DNA from: G001797105 sp964528155
Lineage (GTDB): Bacteria > Chloroflexota > Anaerolineae > Anaerolineales > E44-bin32
Reading direction: 5' to 3'
NCBI GenBank assembly: GCA_964528155.1
Contig: CAZGRL010000008.1
Coordinates: forward strand, 1 to 64,000
DNA: 64,000 nucleotides
Numbering within the stretch: the stretch's first letter is position 1; each line of letters begins with the position of its first letter. Positions 24,603-32,421 of the stretch are shown here, one piece after another. A program made the translations under genes and the position numbers. The notes beneath the pieces are model-generated. The model searched no databases. It was not told where the DNA came from and worked only from the letters and a program-made list of their open reading frames with translations.

Positions 24603-26255
24603 ATGAAAGTCATCCGCTCGATGGTGTTGGTTTCAGTCGATCAAGCCAGTCTGGAACGCGGTGCGCAACAGGTGTTTCACGCGTTCCTGGATGAGATCGA
24701 GGATTTTGGCTTGTCGGACCAGATCGCTGTGTCGACCATCCTCAACGTCGGCTTGCAGGCGGACTTGCCGCTCGTGATCGTCTACCCGGACGCCGCCGTG
24801 TACGGTCCGGTGCAAGTCGAGGATGTGCACACCATCGTTGAGGAACACCTGTACAAGGGCAACATCGTCCCCCACCTGCTGGCGATGATGCACGAACTTG
24901 TACCTGAAATCGCCTGGATGCGCGACCGGCGCGGCGCGCTTCCGGTTCAGAAACGGATCGTTCTGGAACGGGCTGGCATCGTCGATCCGGAAAGCATCGA
25001 AGACTACATCCTGTACGACGGCTTTCAAGCGCTGGGCAAGGCGCTGACCGAGATGGCCCCCAAGGACGTGATCGCCGAGATCGAGAAGTCCGGCCTGCAG
25101 GGCCGCGGCGGGGCGGGCTTCCCGACCGGCCGCAAATGGAGCTTCGTGGCCAGCACCCCGGGCAGTCCCAAGTACGTCATCTGCAACGCGGACGAGAGCG
25201 AGCCGGGCACCTTCAAGGACCGGTTGATCCTCGAGGGCGACCCGTTCAGCATCATCGAGGCCATGACGATCGCCGGCTACGCCATCGGCTCGCACGACGG
25301 CTACATCTACATCCGCGGTGAGTATCCGCTGGCCTATCGCCGGATCGAGAAGGCAATCGGCCTGGCCGAGGCGCACGGCCTGCTCGGGCACCACATCTTC
25401 GGTACCGAGTTCAGCTTTCACATCCATCCGCACGCCGGGGCGGGGGCATACATCTGTGGCGAAGAAACCGCGCTCATCGAATCGTTGGAGGGAAAGCGCG
25501 GCATGCCGCGCCCCCGCCCGCCGTATCCCACCACCTACGGGCTGTTCGGCAAGCCCACCGTGGTGAACAACGTCGAGACGCTGGCCAACGTGCCGCCCAT
25601 CCTACGAAACGGTGCGGTGTGGTACCGCGAAGTGGGCTCGCCCAAGAGCACGGGAACCAAGGTGTACACGATGCTGGGCAACGTGAACTTCACGGGCCTG
25701 ATCGAAGTCCCAATGGGCATCACCCTGCGCGAAGTGATCGAAATCTACGGAAGGGGTATGAAGGACGGCAAGAAGCTGAAACTGGTTCAGACCGGCGGCT
25801 CGAGCGGAACGATCGCTCCGGCCAGCCTGCAAGACACCCCGATGGATTTCGATTCGTTCCGCAACGCCGGTCTGTCGCTTGGATCGGGCGCACTGCTCGT
25901 CTGCGACGAAGACACGTGTGTCGTCGATCTGGCGAAGGTCATCCTGCGTTTCTTCCGCAATGAATGCTGCGGCAAATGCACTCCCTGCCGCATTGGTACG
26001 CTTCGTCTATATGAGATCATGACCGAGGTTTCGGAAGGCACGGCCCGCCTGAGCGATCTGGAATCGATGCGAAAAATCTCGGAGGCCATGTCCGAGGTGT
26101 CCAATTGCGGACTGGGTCAGACGGCCTCAACAGCCCTCAGGGACATCTTGAGATACTTCCGGCCAGAAGTTGAAGCGCATATTACCGATCACGTCTGCCC
26201 GGCCGGCGTTTGCCCCATCGCCGTGCGTCCTCCCGAGATGGTCCCGGTTGCGTGA
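24603..26255 (+). CDS. NuoF-like NAD(P)H/FMN diaphorase subunit (HndC-like)
   Basis: Flavin subunit of 550 aa. Residues 1-110 form a thioredoxin-like domain that has lost all cysteines. The NuoF core follows, with GRGGAGFPTGRKW, the SLBB domain, and the N3 ligands CCGKCTPC plus NCGLGQT. It stops soon after CPAGVC, where HndC/HydB relatives continue into a 2x[4Fe-4S] ferredoxin domain, so that domain is absent. It should oxidise or reduce NAD(P)(H) with FMN and pass electrons to the neighbouring Fe-S subunits. Confidence 0.92.
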   Translation: MKVIRSMVLVSVDQASLERGAQQVFHAFLDEIEDFGLSDQIAVSTILNVGLQADLPLVIVYPDAAVYGPVQVEDVHTIVEEHLYKGNIVPHLLAMMHELVPEIAWMRDRRGALPVQKRIVLERAGIVDPESIEDYILYDGFQALGKALTEMAPKDVIAEIEKSGLQGRGGAGFPTGRKWSFVASTPGSPKYVICNADESEPGTFKDRLILEGDPFSIIEAMTIAGYAIGSHDGYIYIRGEYPLAYRRIEKAIGLAEAHGLLGHHIFGTEFSFHIHPHAGAGAYICGEETALIESLEGKRGMPRPRPPYPTTYGLFGKPTVVNNVETLANVPPILRNGAVWYREVGSPKSTGTKVYTMLGNVNFTGLIEVPMGITLREVIEIYGRGMKDGKKLKLVQTGGSSGTIAPASLQDTPMDFDSFRNAGLSLGSGALLVCDEDTCVVDLAKVILRFFRNECCGKCTPCRIGTLRLYEIMTEVSEGTARLSDLESMRKISEAMSEVSNCGLGQTASTALRDILRYFRPEVEAHITDHVCPAGVCPIAVRPPEMVPVA

Positions 26256-26285
26256 CCGACTGTCGCACGCTGTGGAGAAGAAACC

Positions 26286-28688
26286 ATGATCAATCTGACG
26301 ATCAATGGCCAGAGCCTGGAAGTCCCGGAGAACACAACCGTGTTCAACGCCGCCGCGAAGGCCGGGATCGTCATCCCAACCCTGTGTCACCACAAGGACC
26401 TCACCCCGTTCGGTGGCTGCCGCTTGTGCTCGGTGGATATTCAAGGGTTGCGCCTCCCGGCAACTGCCTGCACGATGCTCGTCGCCCCCGGGATGGTCGT
26501 GCACACAGAGAGCCCTGCGCTCACCCGCTATCGCCGAACGATTCTTGAACTACTCCTGGTCCGGTTCTACGACGCGGGGTACACCAGCAGCAACGGCTCG
26601 CCTGTGCTCGATACCCAGTTCGCCTACTGGGTGGACTACTACGGGATCGACATGAAGAGCGCCATGGCGAAAGGGCCGTTCCGTCGCATCGACAGCGATC
26701 CCAACCCGTACATCTGGGTCGACAAGAACAAGTGCATCATGTGTACGCGCTGCGTGCGCGCTTGCGCCCAGGTTCAGGGGCGCTTCGTATGGACCCAGGC
26801 CTATCGCGGCTACGACCTGCGCATCGTCGCCGGGGCGAACACGACAATGCTGCAGGCGCGCTGCGAATCGTGCGGTGCTTGCGTGGCACACTGTCCGACC
26901 GGGGCCCTGGACAACAAGATGTCCGTCAAGCTAGGCCCGGCCGACAGACTGGTGGCTTCGATCTGCCCGTATTGCGGCGTCGGCTGCCGTTTCGACCTGG
27001 CGGTGCGCGATGATGTGCCCGGCGGACGGGTCATACGCGTGACCTCCACCACCAAGGCGTTGGTCAACGGCGATCACCTGTGCGTCAAGGGACGCTACGG
27101 CTACGACTTTATCCATTCGCCGAACCGTCTGAAGCGGCCACGCGTCCGGGAGTACTTGCTCAATCGGACACCACGCCCACGGGACCGCGGCCCCTGGGTG
27201 GAGGTGGACTGGGACACCGCGCTGGACGTTGCTGCCGAGGGTCTGCGCGCTGCCCGCGATCAGCACGCTCCCGCCGGAATCGGCCTGCTGGCGTCGGGCA
27301 AGTGCCTGAATGAAGAAAACTACCTCATGAATAAGCTTGCCCGCCAGGTCTTGGGCACCAACAACATCGATTGCGTAGATCACGCCCATCGCCTCAGCGT
27401 GGTTGACGGGGTGGAAAGCGCTCTCGGCCTGCACGCTCAATCGAACACGTTGGAGGATGTGGCGGAAGAGGCCAAGTCGATCCTGCTTATCGGATCCAAC
27501 ACCACCGAGCAGCACCCGATATTCGGTGTCAGACTGCGCCTGGCGGTGCTGCGCAGAGGCTGCAAGCTGGTGGTGGCGCACCCCGAATTCATCAACATGT
27601 CGGAATACGCCGCGCTGCGCCTGGTCCACAAGCCTGGCACGGAGGCGGCGCTGGTCAACGCGTTGATCTGCGTCATCTTGCAGCGCGGCTGGGAGAACCG
27701 CGATTTCATCGAGAAACACACGCTCGGGTTCGACGAGTTCAAGCGCAGCCTGGATGGATCAACGGTCGGCCGCCTGGCCGGGATGAGTGGGGTGGACGAA
27801 GAGACCCTGGGCCTGGCCGCCGAGCTCCTTGCGACGGAGCGGCCGATGGCGATTGTATGGGGTGCGGACCTTGCGCGCATGCCCGGCGGCCGTGACCATC
27901 TCGCCAGCCTGGTCAATCTTCAGTTGCTGCTGGGCAACTTCGGGATGCCCGGGGGCGGGCTGATCCCGCTTCGAACTCATAACAACTCGCAGGGTGCGTG
28001 TGACATGGGGGGCCACCCGGCTTACTATCCGGGATATCAACCGGCTGAGAACGAGGCCACTCGTAAGAAGTTCGAGGCCGCCTGGGGAAGAGACTTGCCC
28101 ACCGCGGCCGGCATGAGCGCGATGCAGATGATGACAGCCGCGGCCGAAGGTCGGCTACACGCGTTGTATATCCTTGGGGAAGATCTCCCCGGCGGAGCGT
28201 CGGACGGCTCGCTCGCGCGGCTAGGCCTGCAGAATTGCGATTTTGTCGTGCTGGAGGGGGTCCGCGATTCGGAAGCCGCCCATAGCGCCGACGTGCACCT
28301 GCCCGGAGTGACCTTCGCCGAAAAGACCGGATCGTTCACAAACACGGAGCGGCGTGTCCAGATGGTTCGCCAGGCAATCGCGCCGCTGGGCGAGTCGCGT
28401 CCGGATTGGCAGATCATCACGGATCTCGCCCGGAGGATCATCACGGGTGAGGCCGACGGCGAATACGGCGCGTGGGATTACACCGAAACCTCGCAGATCA
28501 TGACCGAGGTGGCCGCTCTCATGCCCATCTACGCCGGGATTTCTTATGATCGCCTAGAGCATAATGACTGTCCGCACTGGCCGGTGAAGAACATAACCCA
28601 CGCCGGAACGCCGATACTCTCGGTCGGTGATTTCCGGGATGCTCGGGGCCGGTTTACACCCATCGGGCATGAAGTTGCTGAGGCCTGA
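26286..28688 (+). CDS. NuoG/formate-dehydrogenase-alpha-like subunit lacking the catalytic Cys/Sec
   Basis: Protein of 800 aa. In order it has a [2Fe-2S] domain (C-x11-C-x2-C plus a later Cys), no His-Cys N5 motif in the following segment, two [4Fe-4S] motifs (CIMCTRCVRAC, CESCGACVAHC), then a molybdopterin-oxidoreductase domain with its own cluster (CPYCGVGC and LCVKGRYGYDF). Pterin-binding parts such as NNSQGACDMG are kept. At the site of the Mo/W ligand (Sec140 of E. coli FdhF) ungapped alignment from memory places His368, and the adjacent His is Arg369; there is no Cys or TGA there. It is therefore probably not a normal formate dehydrogenase but an electron-relay subunit, or an enzyme with altered chemistry. 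Confidence 0.85.
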   Translation: MINLTINGQSLEVPENTTVFNAAAKAGIVIPTLCHHKDLTPFGGCRLCSVDIQGLRLPATACTMLVAPGMVVHTESPALTRYRRTILELLLVRFYDAGYTSSNGSPVLDTQFAYWVDYYGIDMKSAMAKGPFRRIDSDPNPYIWVDKNKCIMCTRCVRACAQVQGRFVWTQAYRGYDLRIVAGANTTMLQARCESCGACVAHCPTGALDNKMSVKLGPADRLVASICPYCGVGCRFDLAVRDDVPGGRVIRVTSTTKALVNGDHLCVKGRYGYDFIHSPNRLKRPRVREYLLNRTPRPRDRGPWVEVDWDTALDVAAEGLRAARDQHAPAGIGLLASGKCLNEENYLMNKLARQVLGTNNIDCVDHAHRLSVVDGVESALGLHAQSNTLEDVAEEAKSILLIGSNTTEQHPIFGVRLRLAVLRRGCKLVVAHPEFINMSEYAALRLVHKPGTEAALVNALICVILQRGWENRDFIEKHTLGFDEFKRSLDGSTVGRLAGMSGVDEETLGLAAELLATERPMAIVWGADLARMPGGRDHLASLVNLQLLLGNFGMPGGGLIPLRTHNNSQGACDMGGHPAYYPGYQPAENEATRKKFEAAWGRDLPTAAGMSAMQMMTAAAEGRLHALYILGEDLPGGASDGSLARLGLQNCDFVVLEGVRDSEAAHSADVHLPGVTFAEKTGSFTNTERRVQMVRQAIAPLGESRPDWQIITDLARRIITGEADGEYGAWDYTETSQIMTEVAALMPIYAGISYDRLEHNDCPHWPVKNITHAGTPILSVGDFRDARGRFTPIGHEVAEA

Positions 28689-28904
28689 CGTGCACATGGG
28701 CTAGACGAGGCAGACTGCGAGCGGGTTAATAGACCGCGACAACTCCCAGGGGGACGTCCCATTGGGTCACCATGAGGGTTCCTCGCTCGGCACCAACCGC
28801 CGAGCTCAGGTTGACATGGCTGTGGCAGTCGCAAAGCCGACAGCTCGAAGGCTACAACCGCTCCCCTTCGCCCTTCGCAAGGCTGTGCTATCTGTGCCGT
28901 AGGA

Positions 28905-28990
28905 CTGCGATAATCCGCCATTCCGACCCGAATGATCCCTCCACGTGAAACGCTTCGGGGTTTCTTTGCCACCTTCGGGGGGTCAGAATG
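28905..28990 (-). repeat. Dispersed intergenic repeat, copy 2 (inverted)
   Basis: Read on the minus strand it begins TGTCATTCTGACCCCC, carries AACCCCGAAGCG and ends ATTCGGGTCGGAATGGCGGATT. These blocks match copies 1 and 3. It is head-on to copy 3, only about 45 bp away. Confidence 0.7.
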
Positions 28991-29033
28991 ACACAATGAG
29001 GAGGACTCCGCGTTCCTCAGTTCCCACCAACCT

Positions 29034-29130
29034 TGTCATTCCGAGTGAGCCGCCAGGCGACGAGCGAGGAATCCCCGAAACCCTGCCCAGGAGGACGCGG
29101 TTCGGGTCGGAGTGGCGGATCTTGGTTGCC
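29034..29130 (+). repeat. Dispersed intergenic repeat, copy 3
   Basis: Blocks are GTCATTCCGAGTGAGCC, GAGCGAGGAATCCCCGAA and GGGTCGGAGTGGCGGATCTTGG, in the same order and spacing as copy 1 at 9976-10070. Confidence 0.75.
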
Positions 29131-29207
29131 CAAATCGCACGCGCCCCCCATCCATCATACGTACAGCCTCTCGACAACGCGTGTATACTATTGAACACAA
29201 CTGAATA

Positions 29208-29360
29208 GAGACCAGTCTGGGCGCCCAACCCCCCGGATGGGAGGGCTTGAAGGCGAAGCCGGTGCGACTCGTTCGATGTCAGGAACGGGTCCAGTCCGGC
29301 GCTGACCCGCAACTGTAGTCCGCCAACGCGGAAAGCCAGGACGCCCGCCCCGGCTGGGTT
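29208..29360 (+). promoter_or_regulatory. Cobalamin (adenosylcobalamin) riboswitch
   Basis: Leader RNA that senses B12-type cofactors. The conserved core GAAGCCGGTGCGA, CCGGCGCTGACCCGCAACTGT and the B12 box AAAGCCAGGACGCCCGCC (about 29332-29349) appear in the right order and spacing. A terminator hairpin follows at 29424, then btuF. High corrinoid levels would be expected to stop transcription of the importer. The 5' boundary is approximate. Confidence 0.92.
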
Positions 29361-29423
29361 CTCCATACACCTCGAGGAAAGGGGGTGGGGAAATCGCCGG
29401 GGAACGGCGAAAAGCAAGATCAA

Positions 29424-29449
29424 CCCCCTGTCACAAGGCAGGGGGTTTT
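29424..29449 (+). terminator. Riboswitch expression-platform terminator
   Basis: The stem CCCCCTG (29424-29430) with CAGGGGG (29439-29445) is followed by TTTT. It sits between the riboswitch aptamer and the btuF start codon, as expected for ligand-dependent transcription termination. Confidence 0.8.
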
Positions 29450-29496
29450 CTGCGTCAGGGGGAGCCGATAAGAACAAGATATCTCAGGAGAAAGCC

Positions 29497-30498
29497 ATGA
29501 CCATCCTTCGAACGCATTCAGGACGTGCGATATCGACCATGGCGCTCAGTGTCATCCTGAGCGTGGCCTGTGCCGGATCGCCACAGCCGACGCCCGGCCC
29601 TACAGCGCCCCCCGTGGCAGGGCCGACATCCACCAGCGCACCGTCTCCGACCGCGACCGAGCCACCTCAATCCATCTCGCTCACGGACGGACTCGGGCGT
29701 ACGGTCACGCTGGATGCGCCGGCCGGACGGATCGTCTCCATGGCCCCGTCCAACACGGAGATCCTCTTCGCTCTGGGGGCAGGGCAGACGGTCGTCGGGA
29801 GAGATGATTTTTCGGACTACCCTGAGGCCGCACTGGACATCCCCTCGGTCGGGGGCGGCTTCGGTGAGTACAACACCGAAGCGATCGTCTCCCTCCGACC
29901 CGACCTTGTGCTGGCCGGGGGGATCAACTCACCCGACCAGGTTCAGACCCTCGAAGATCTTGGCCTGTCTGCGTACGTGGTCTCCAATCCAATGGATTTC
30001 GACGGGCTGTACGCCAATCTGGAGGCGGTTGGGACGTTGACCGGCCACCAGGCGGAGGCCGAGGAGCTAGTGCATCAGCTTCGCAATCGCGTGGGCACGA
30101 TCACTGAGCAGTTGGCCGGCGCGCCTGAGGTGCGGGTTTTCTTCGAGGTCGACGGGACGGATCCGACAGCCCCCTGGTCGACGGGTACCGATACATTTCA
30201 GGACTATCTGATCCGGCTCGCCGGTGGCGAGAATGTCGTCAGCTTCGAAGGCTGGGGTCAGGTAAACCTGGAGGATTTGATCGCCAGTGATCCGCAAGTG
30301 ATTCTGTTCAGCGCTGCTCCGTACATCCCGACGACCGTCGAGTCGATCGGTGAGCGGCCGGGCTGGTCTGCGATCACGGCGGTGAAGCAGGGTGCGGTCT
30401 ACGGCATCGACACCGATCTGACCGACCTACCCGGGCCGCGGTTGGTGGACGGCTTTGAGGCGATCAGCCGAGGCGTCCACCCAGAGGTCTTCAAGTGA
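29497..30498 (+). CDS. btuF: Corrinoid ABC transporter substrate-binding lipoprotein (BtuF-like)
   Basis: Type III periplasmic-binding-protein fold (Peripla_BP_2), 333 aa. It has an N-terminal hydrophobic segment with a lipobox-like LSVAC, then a Pro/Thr/Ser-rich linker (residues about 28-62) that holds the domain off the membrane. The core begins DGLGRTVTL and contains RIVSMAPSNTEILFALGAG and LRPDLVLAGG. The family also binds ferric siderophores; the cobalamin riboswitch upstream argues for corrinoids. First gene of a btuFCD operon. Confidence 0.88.
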   Translation: MTILRTHSGRAISTMALSVILSVACAGSPQPTPGPTAPPVAGPTSTSAPSPTATEPPQSISLTDGLGRTVTLDAPAGRIVSMAPSNTEILFALGAGQTVVGRDDFSDYPEAALDIPSVGGGFGEYNTEAIVSLRPDLVLAGGINSPDQVQTLEDLGLSAYVVSNPMDFDGLYANLEAVGTLTGHQAEAEELVHQLRNRVGTITEQLAGAPEVRVFFEVDGTDPTAPWSTGTDTFQDYLIRLAGGENVVSFEGWGQVNLEDLIASDPQVILFSAAPYIPTTVESIGERPGWSAITAVKQGAVYGIDTDLTDLPGPRLVDGFEAISRGVHPEVFK

Positions 30499-30502
30499 CG
30501 GG

Positions 30503-31582
30503 ATGAGCCAGACAGCGAGCCAGGACCCGCAGGGTTACGACCTCGCGTCACCCAGGGGCGATCTCGCACCGTGGATTGTCACTATCGGAGTCCTGCTGGG
30601 TGCCGCGCTGCTGAGCGCAGCAGTAGGGTCGGTCGACATCCCTCCGCGTGACGTGATCCGAATCTTGCTGGCTCAGTTGCCGGGCGTGCACATCACGCCC
30701 GATTGGCCGGAGACATTCGCCACAATCCTGCTCGATATCCGTCTGCCGGGGATGGCGCTCACGATTCTCACGGGCATGGCGCTGGGCGCCAGCGGCGCAG
30801 CTTATCAAGGTCTGTTCCGCAATCCACTGGCGGATCCGTACATCCTGGGAGTCGCCGCCGGCGCCGGGCTTGGAGCCGTGATGGCTATCAGCTTCGGCTG
30901 GGCGGCGACGAGTCTGGGATTGTCGATCATCCCGATGGTTGCCTTCGTCGGCGGGCTGGCGGCTGTGGGATTGGTGTATGCTTTGGCGCGCGTCGGACGG
31001 ACCACGCCGACGACCACGCTGATCCTGGCGGGCGTGGCGGTCAACTCCTTCGTCGTCGCACTCACCAGTCTGGTCATGCTGCTCTCGAGCCAGGAGCTGA
31101 GGCGTGCGCTGGTTTGGCTGCTTGGCGGCTTCTCGATGGGCGGCTGGCCCCCGGTGACCTCGTCGCTTCCCTATCTCATCGTCGGCATCACCCTGCTCTC
31201 CTTATTGGGCCGGCCGCTGAACGTGTTGCAGTTCGGTGACGAACAAGCGCAACAGCTCGGCCTCAACGTCGATCGTTTCAAGCTGGTGATGGTCGTCGCC
31301 GCCTCGTTGGTGGCAGCGACGGCTGTCGCCTTCGCCGGCATCATCGGCTTCGTCGGGCTGGTCGTTCCGCATATCGTTCGGCTGCTTTGGGGGCCGGATC
31401 ATCGCCGTCTGATCCCACTCGCAGCCATCGGCGGTGGGGCATTCTTGCTTTGCGCCGACGTCATCGCCCGGACGGTGATGGCTCCGCGCACATTGCCTGT
31501 CGGGATCGTCACTGCCATGGTCGGGGCCCCGTTCTTCTTGTGGCTGCTGCGCCGCGCCCGCAGAGAGTTGAGGGTCTGGTGA
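30503..31582 (+). CDS. btuC: Corrinoid ABC transporter permease (BtuC/FecCD family)
   Basis: FecCD-family permease, 359 aa with about ten helices. The start ATG 30503 lies 4 bases after btuF; the in-frame GTG/ATG region at 30455 lies within btuF and was rejected. Family blocks are LPGMALTILTGMALGASGAAYQGLFRNPLADPY-like sequence near residue 90 and GFVGLVVPHIVRLLWGPDHR near residue 290. The stop overlaps the btuD start (TGATG). Confidence 0.9.
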   Translation: MSQTASQDPQGYDLASPRGDLAPWIVTIGVLLGAALLSAAVGSVDIPPRDVIRILLAQLPGVHITPDWPETFATILLDIRLPGMALTILTGMALGASGAAYQGLFRNPLADPYILGVAAGAGLGAVMAISFGWAATSLGLSIIPMVAFVGGLAAVGLVYALARVGRTTPTTTLILAGVAVNSFVVALTSLVMLLSSQELRRALVWLLGGFSMGGWPPVTSSLPYLIVGITLLSLLGRPLNVLQFGDEQAQQLGLNVDRFKLVMVVAASLVAATAVAFAGIIGFVGLVVPHIVRLLWGPDHRRLIPLAAIGGGAFLLCADVIARTVMAPRTLPVGIVTAMVGAPFFLWLLRRARRELRVW

Positions 31583-32388
31583 TGCCGACCCTCCGATTCA
31601 ACAAGGCGACCTTCGGGTATGGGAAGCGGCCGGTCCTGACCGGGATTGACCTCGAAGTGCGAGCGGGGGAGATTGTGGCCGTCGTCGGGCCCAACGGTGT
31701 CGGCAAGTCGACCATCATCCGTGCCGTGAGTGGGGTGATCCCCATCACCAATACTCAGCTGGCCGTCGACGACAGGGACCTCTCGAGGCTTTCATCAGCG
31801 GAGCGGGCGCGCTTGATCGCCGTTGTCCCACAGGCCGTACGACTACCGCCGGCGTTCACTGCACTGGAAGTCGTCCTCATGGGGCGAACCCCCTACCTGA
31901 GCTGGCTCGACCGGGAGTCCTCGGCCGATCGCGCCATCGCCTTGACGGCGATGGAGCGGACCCAGGTGGTCGATCTCGCCGATCGGATGGTGGGCGAGCT
32001 ATCGGGTGGCGAACAGCAGCGGATCATGGTCGCCCGGGCGCTGGCTCAGTCGGCCCCGATCCTGCTGCTCGACGAACCGACCGCCCACCTCGACCTGCGC
32101 CATCAAGATGTCGTTCTACGGCTGGTGCGCTCGTTGGCCGATGATGCGGGCCTGGCCGTCCTGGCAGCGCTGCACGACCTCAATCTGGTGGCGCGTTTCG
32201 CCGATCGGGTGGCGCTGCTGTCGAACGGCCGGCTGGAGCGCGTGGGTGAACCGGAAGAGGTCCTCACTCCATCGATCCTGGCGCCGGTGTACGGGATCGG
32301 CATCCAGGTTGTGGCCCATCCGGTCGATGGGCGGCCGCTGGTGCTTGCCGGAGGCGACATCGAACTACCTCCTCCTGGGGTTCCGTAG
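31582..32388 (+). CDS. btuD: Corrinoid ABC transporter ATP-binding protein (BtuD-like)
   Basis: ABC ATPase of the iron/B12 importer family, 268 aa. Walker A GPNGVGKST, signature LSGGEQQR, Walker B ILLLDEPTAHLD and switch His (ALHDLN) are intact. The start ATG 31582 overlaps the btuC stop. It completes the riboswitch-controlled importer directly upstream of the reductive-dehalogenase locus, whose enzyme needs a corrinoid. Confidence 0.9.
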   Translation: MPTLRFNKATFGYGKRPVLTGIDLEVRAGEIVAVVGPNGVGKSTIIRAVSGVIPITNTQLAVDDRDLSRLSSAERARLIAVVPQAVRLPPAFTALEVVLMGRTPYLSWLDRESSADRAIALTAMERTQVVDLADRMVGELSGGEQQRIMVARALAQSAPILLLDEPTAHLDLRHQDVVLRLVRSLADDAGLAVLAALHDLNLVARFADRVALLSNGRLERVGEPEEVLTPSILAPVYGIGIQVVAHPVDGRPLVLAGGDIELPPPGVP

Positions 32389-32421
32389 CGGATAAATGTC
32401 ACTTGAGTCGTCCAATCTCAT

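Larger units (their letters stand above)
28689..29195. other. Intergenic region between the diaphorase module and the cobalamin riboswitch
   Basis: With the riboswitch leader, this is an 808-bp space without a gene. The first 200 bp show nothing I recognise. From 28905 to 29130 two copies of the dispersed repeat face each other. A -10-like TATACT at 29184-29189 precedes the riboswitch but has only a weak -35 match. No clear terminator for the upstream operon is visible. Confidence 0.6.

Noticed and set aside
27350..27420. Selenocysteine codon in the formate-dehydrogenase-like gene
   Set aside because: No in-frame TGA occurs at or near the catalytic position; the codon there is CAT (His).
28689..28900. 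tRNA or small RNA in the gap after the diaphorase module
   Set aside because: No cloverleaf, anticodon stem or terminator could be made out.
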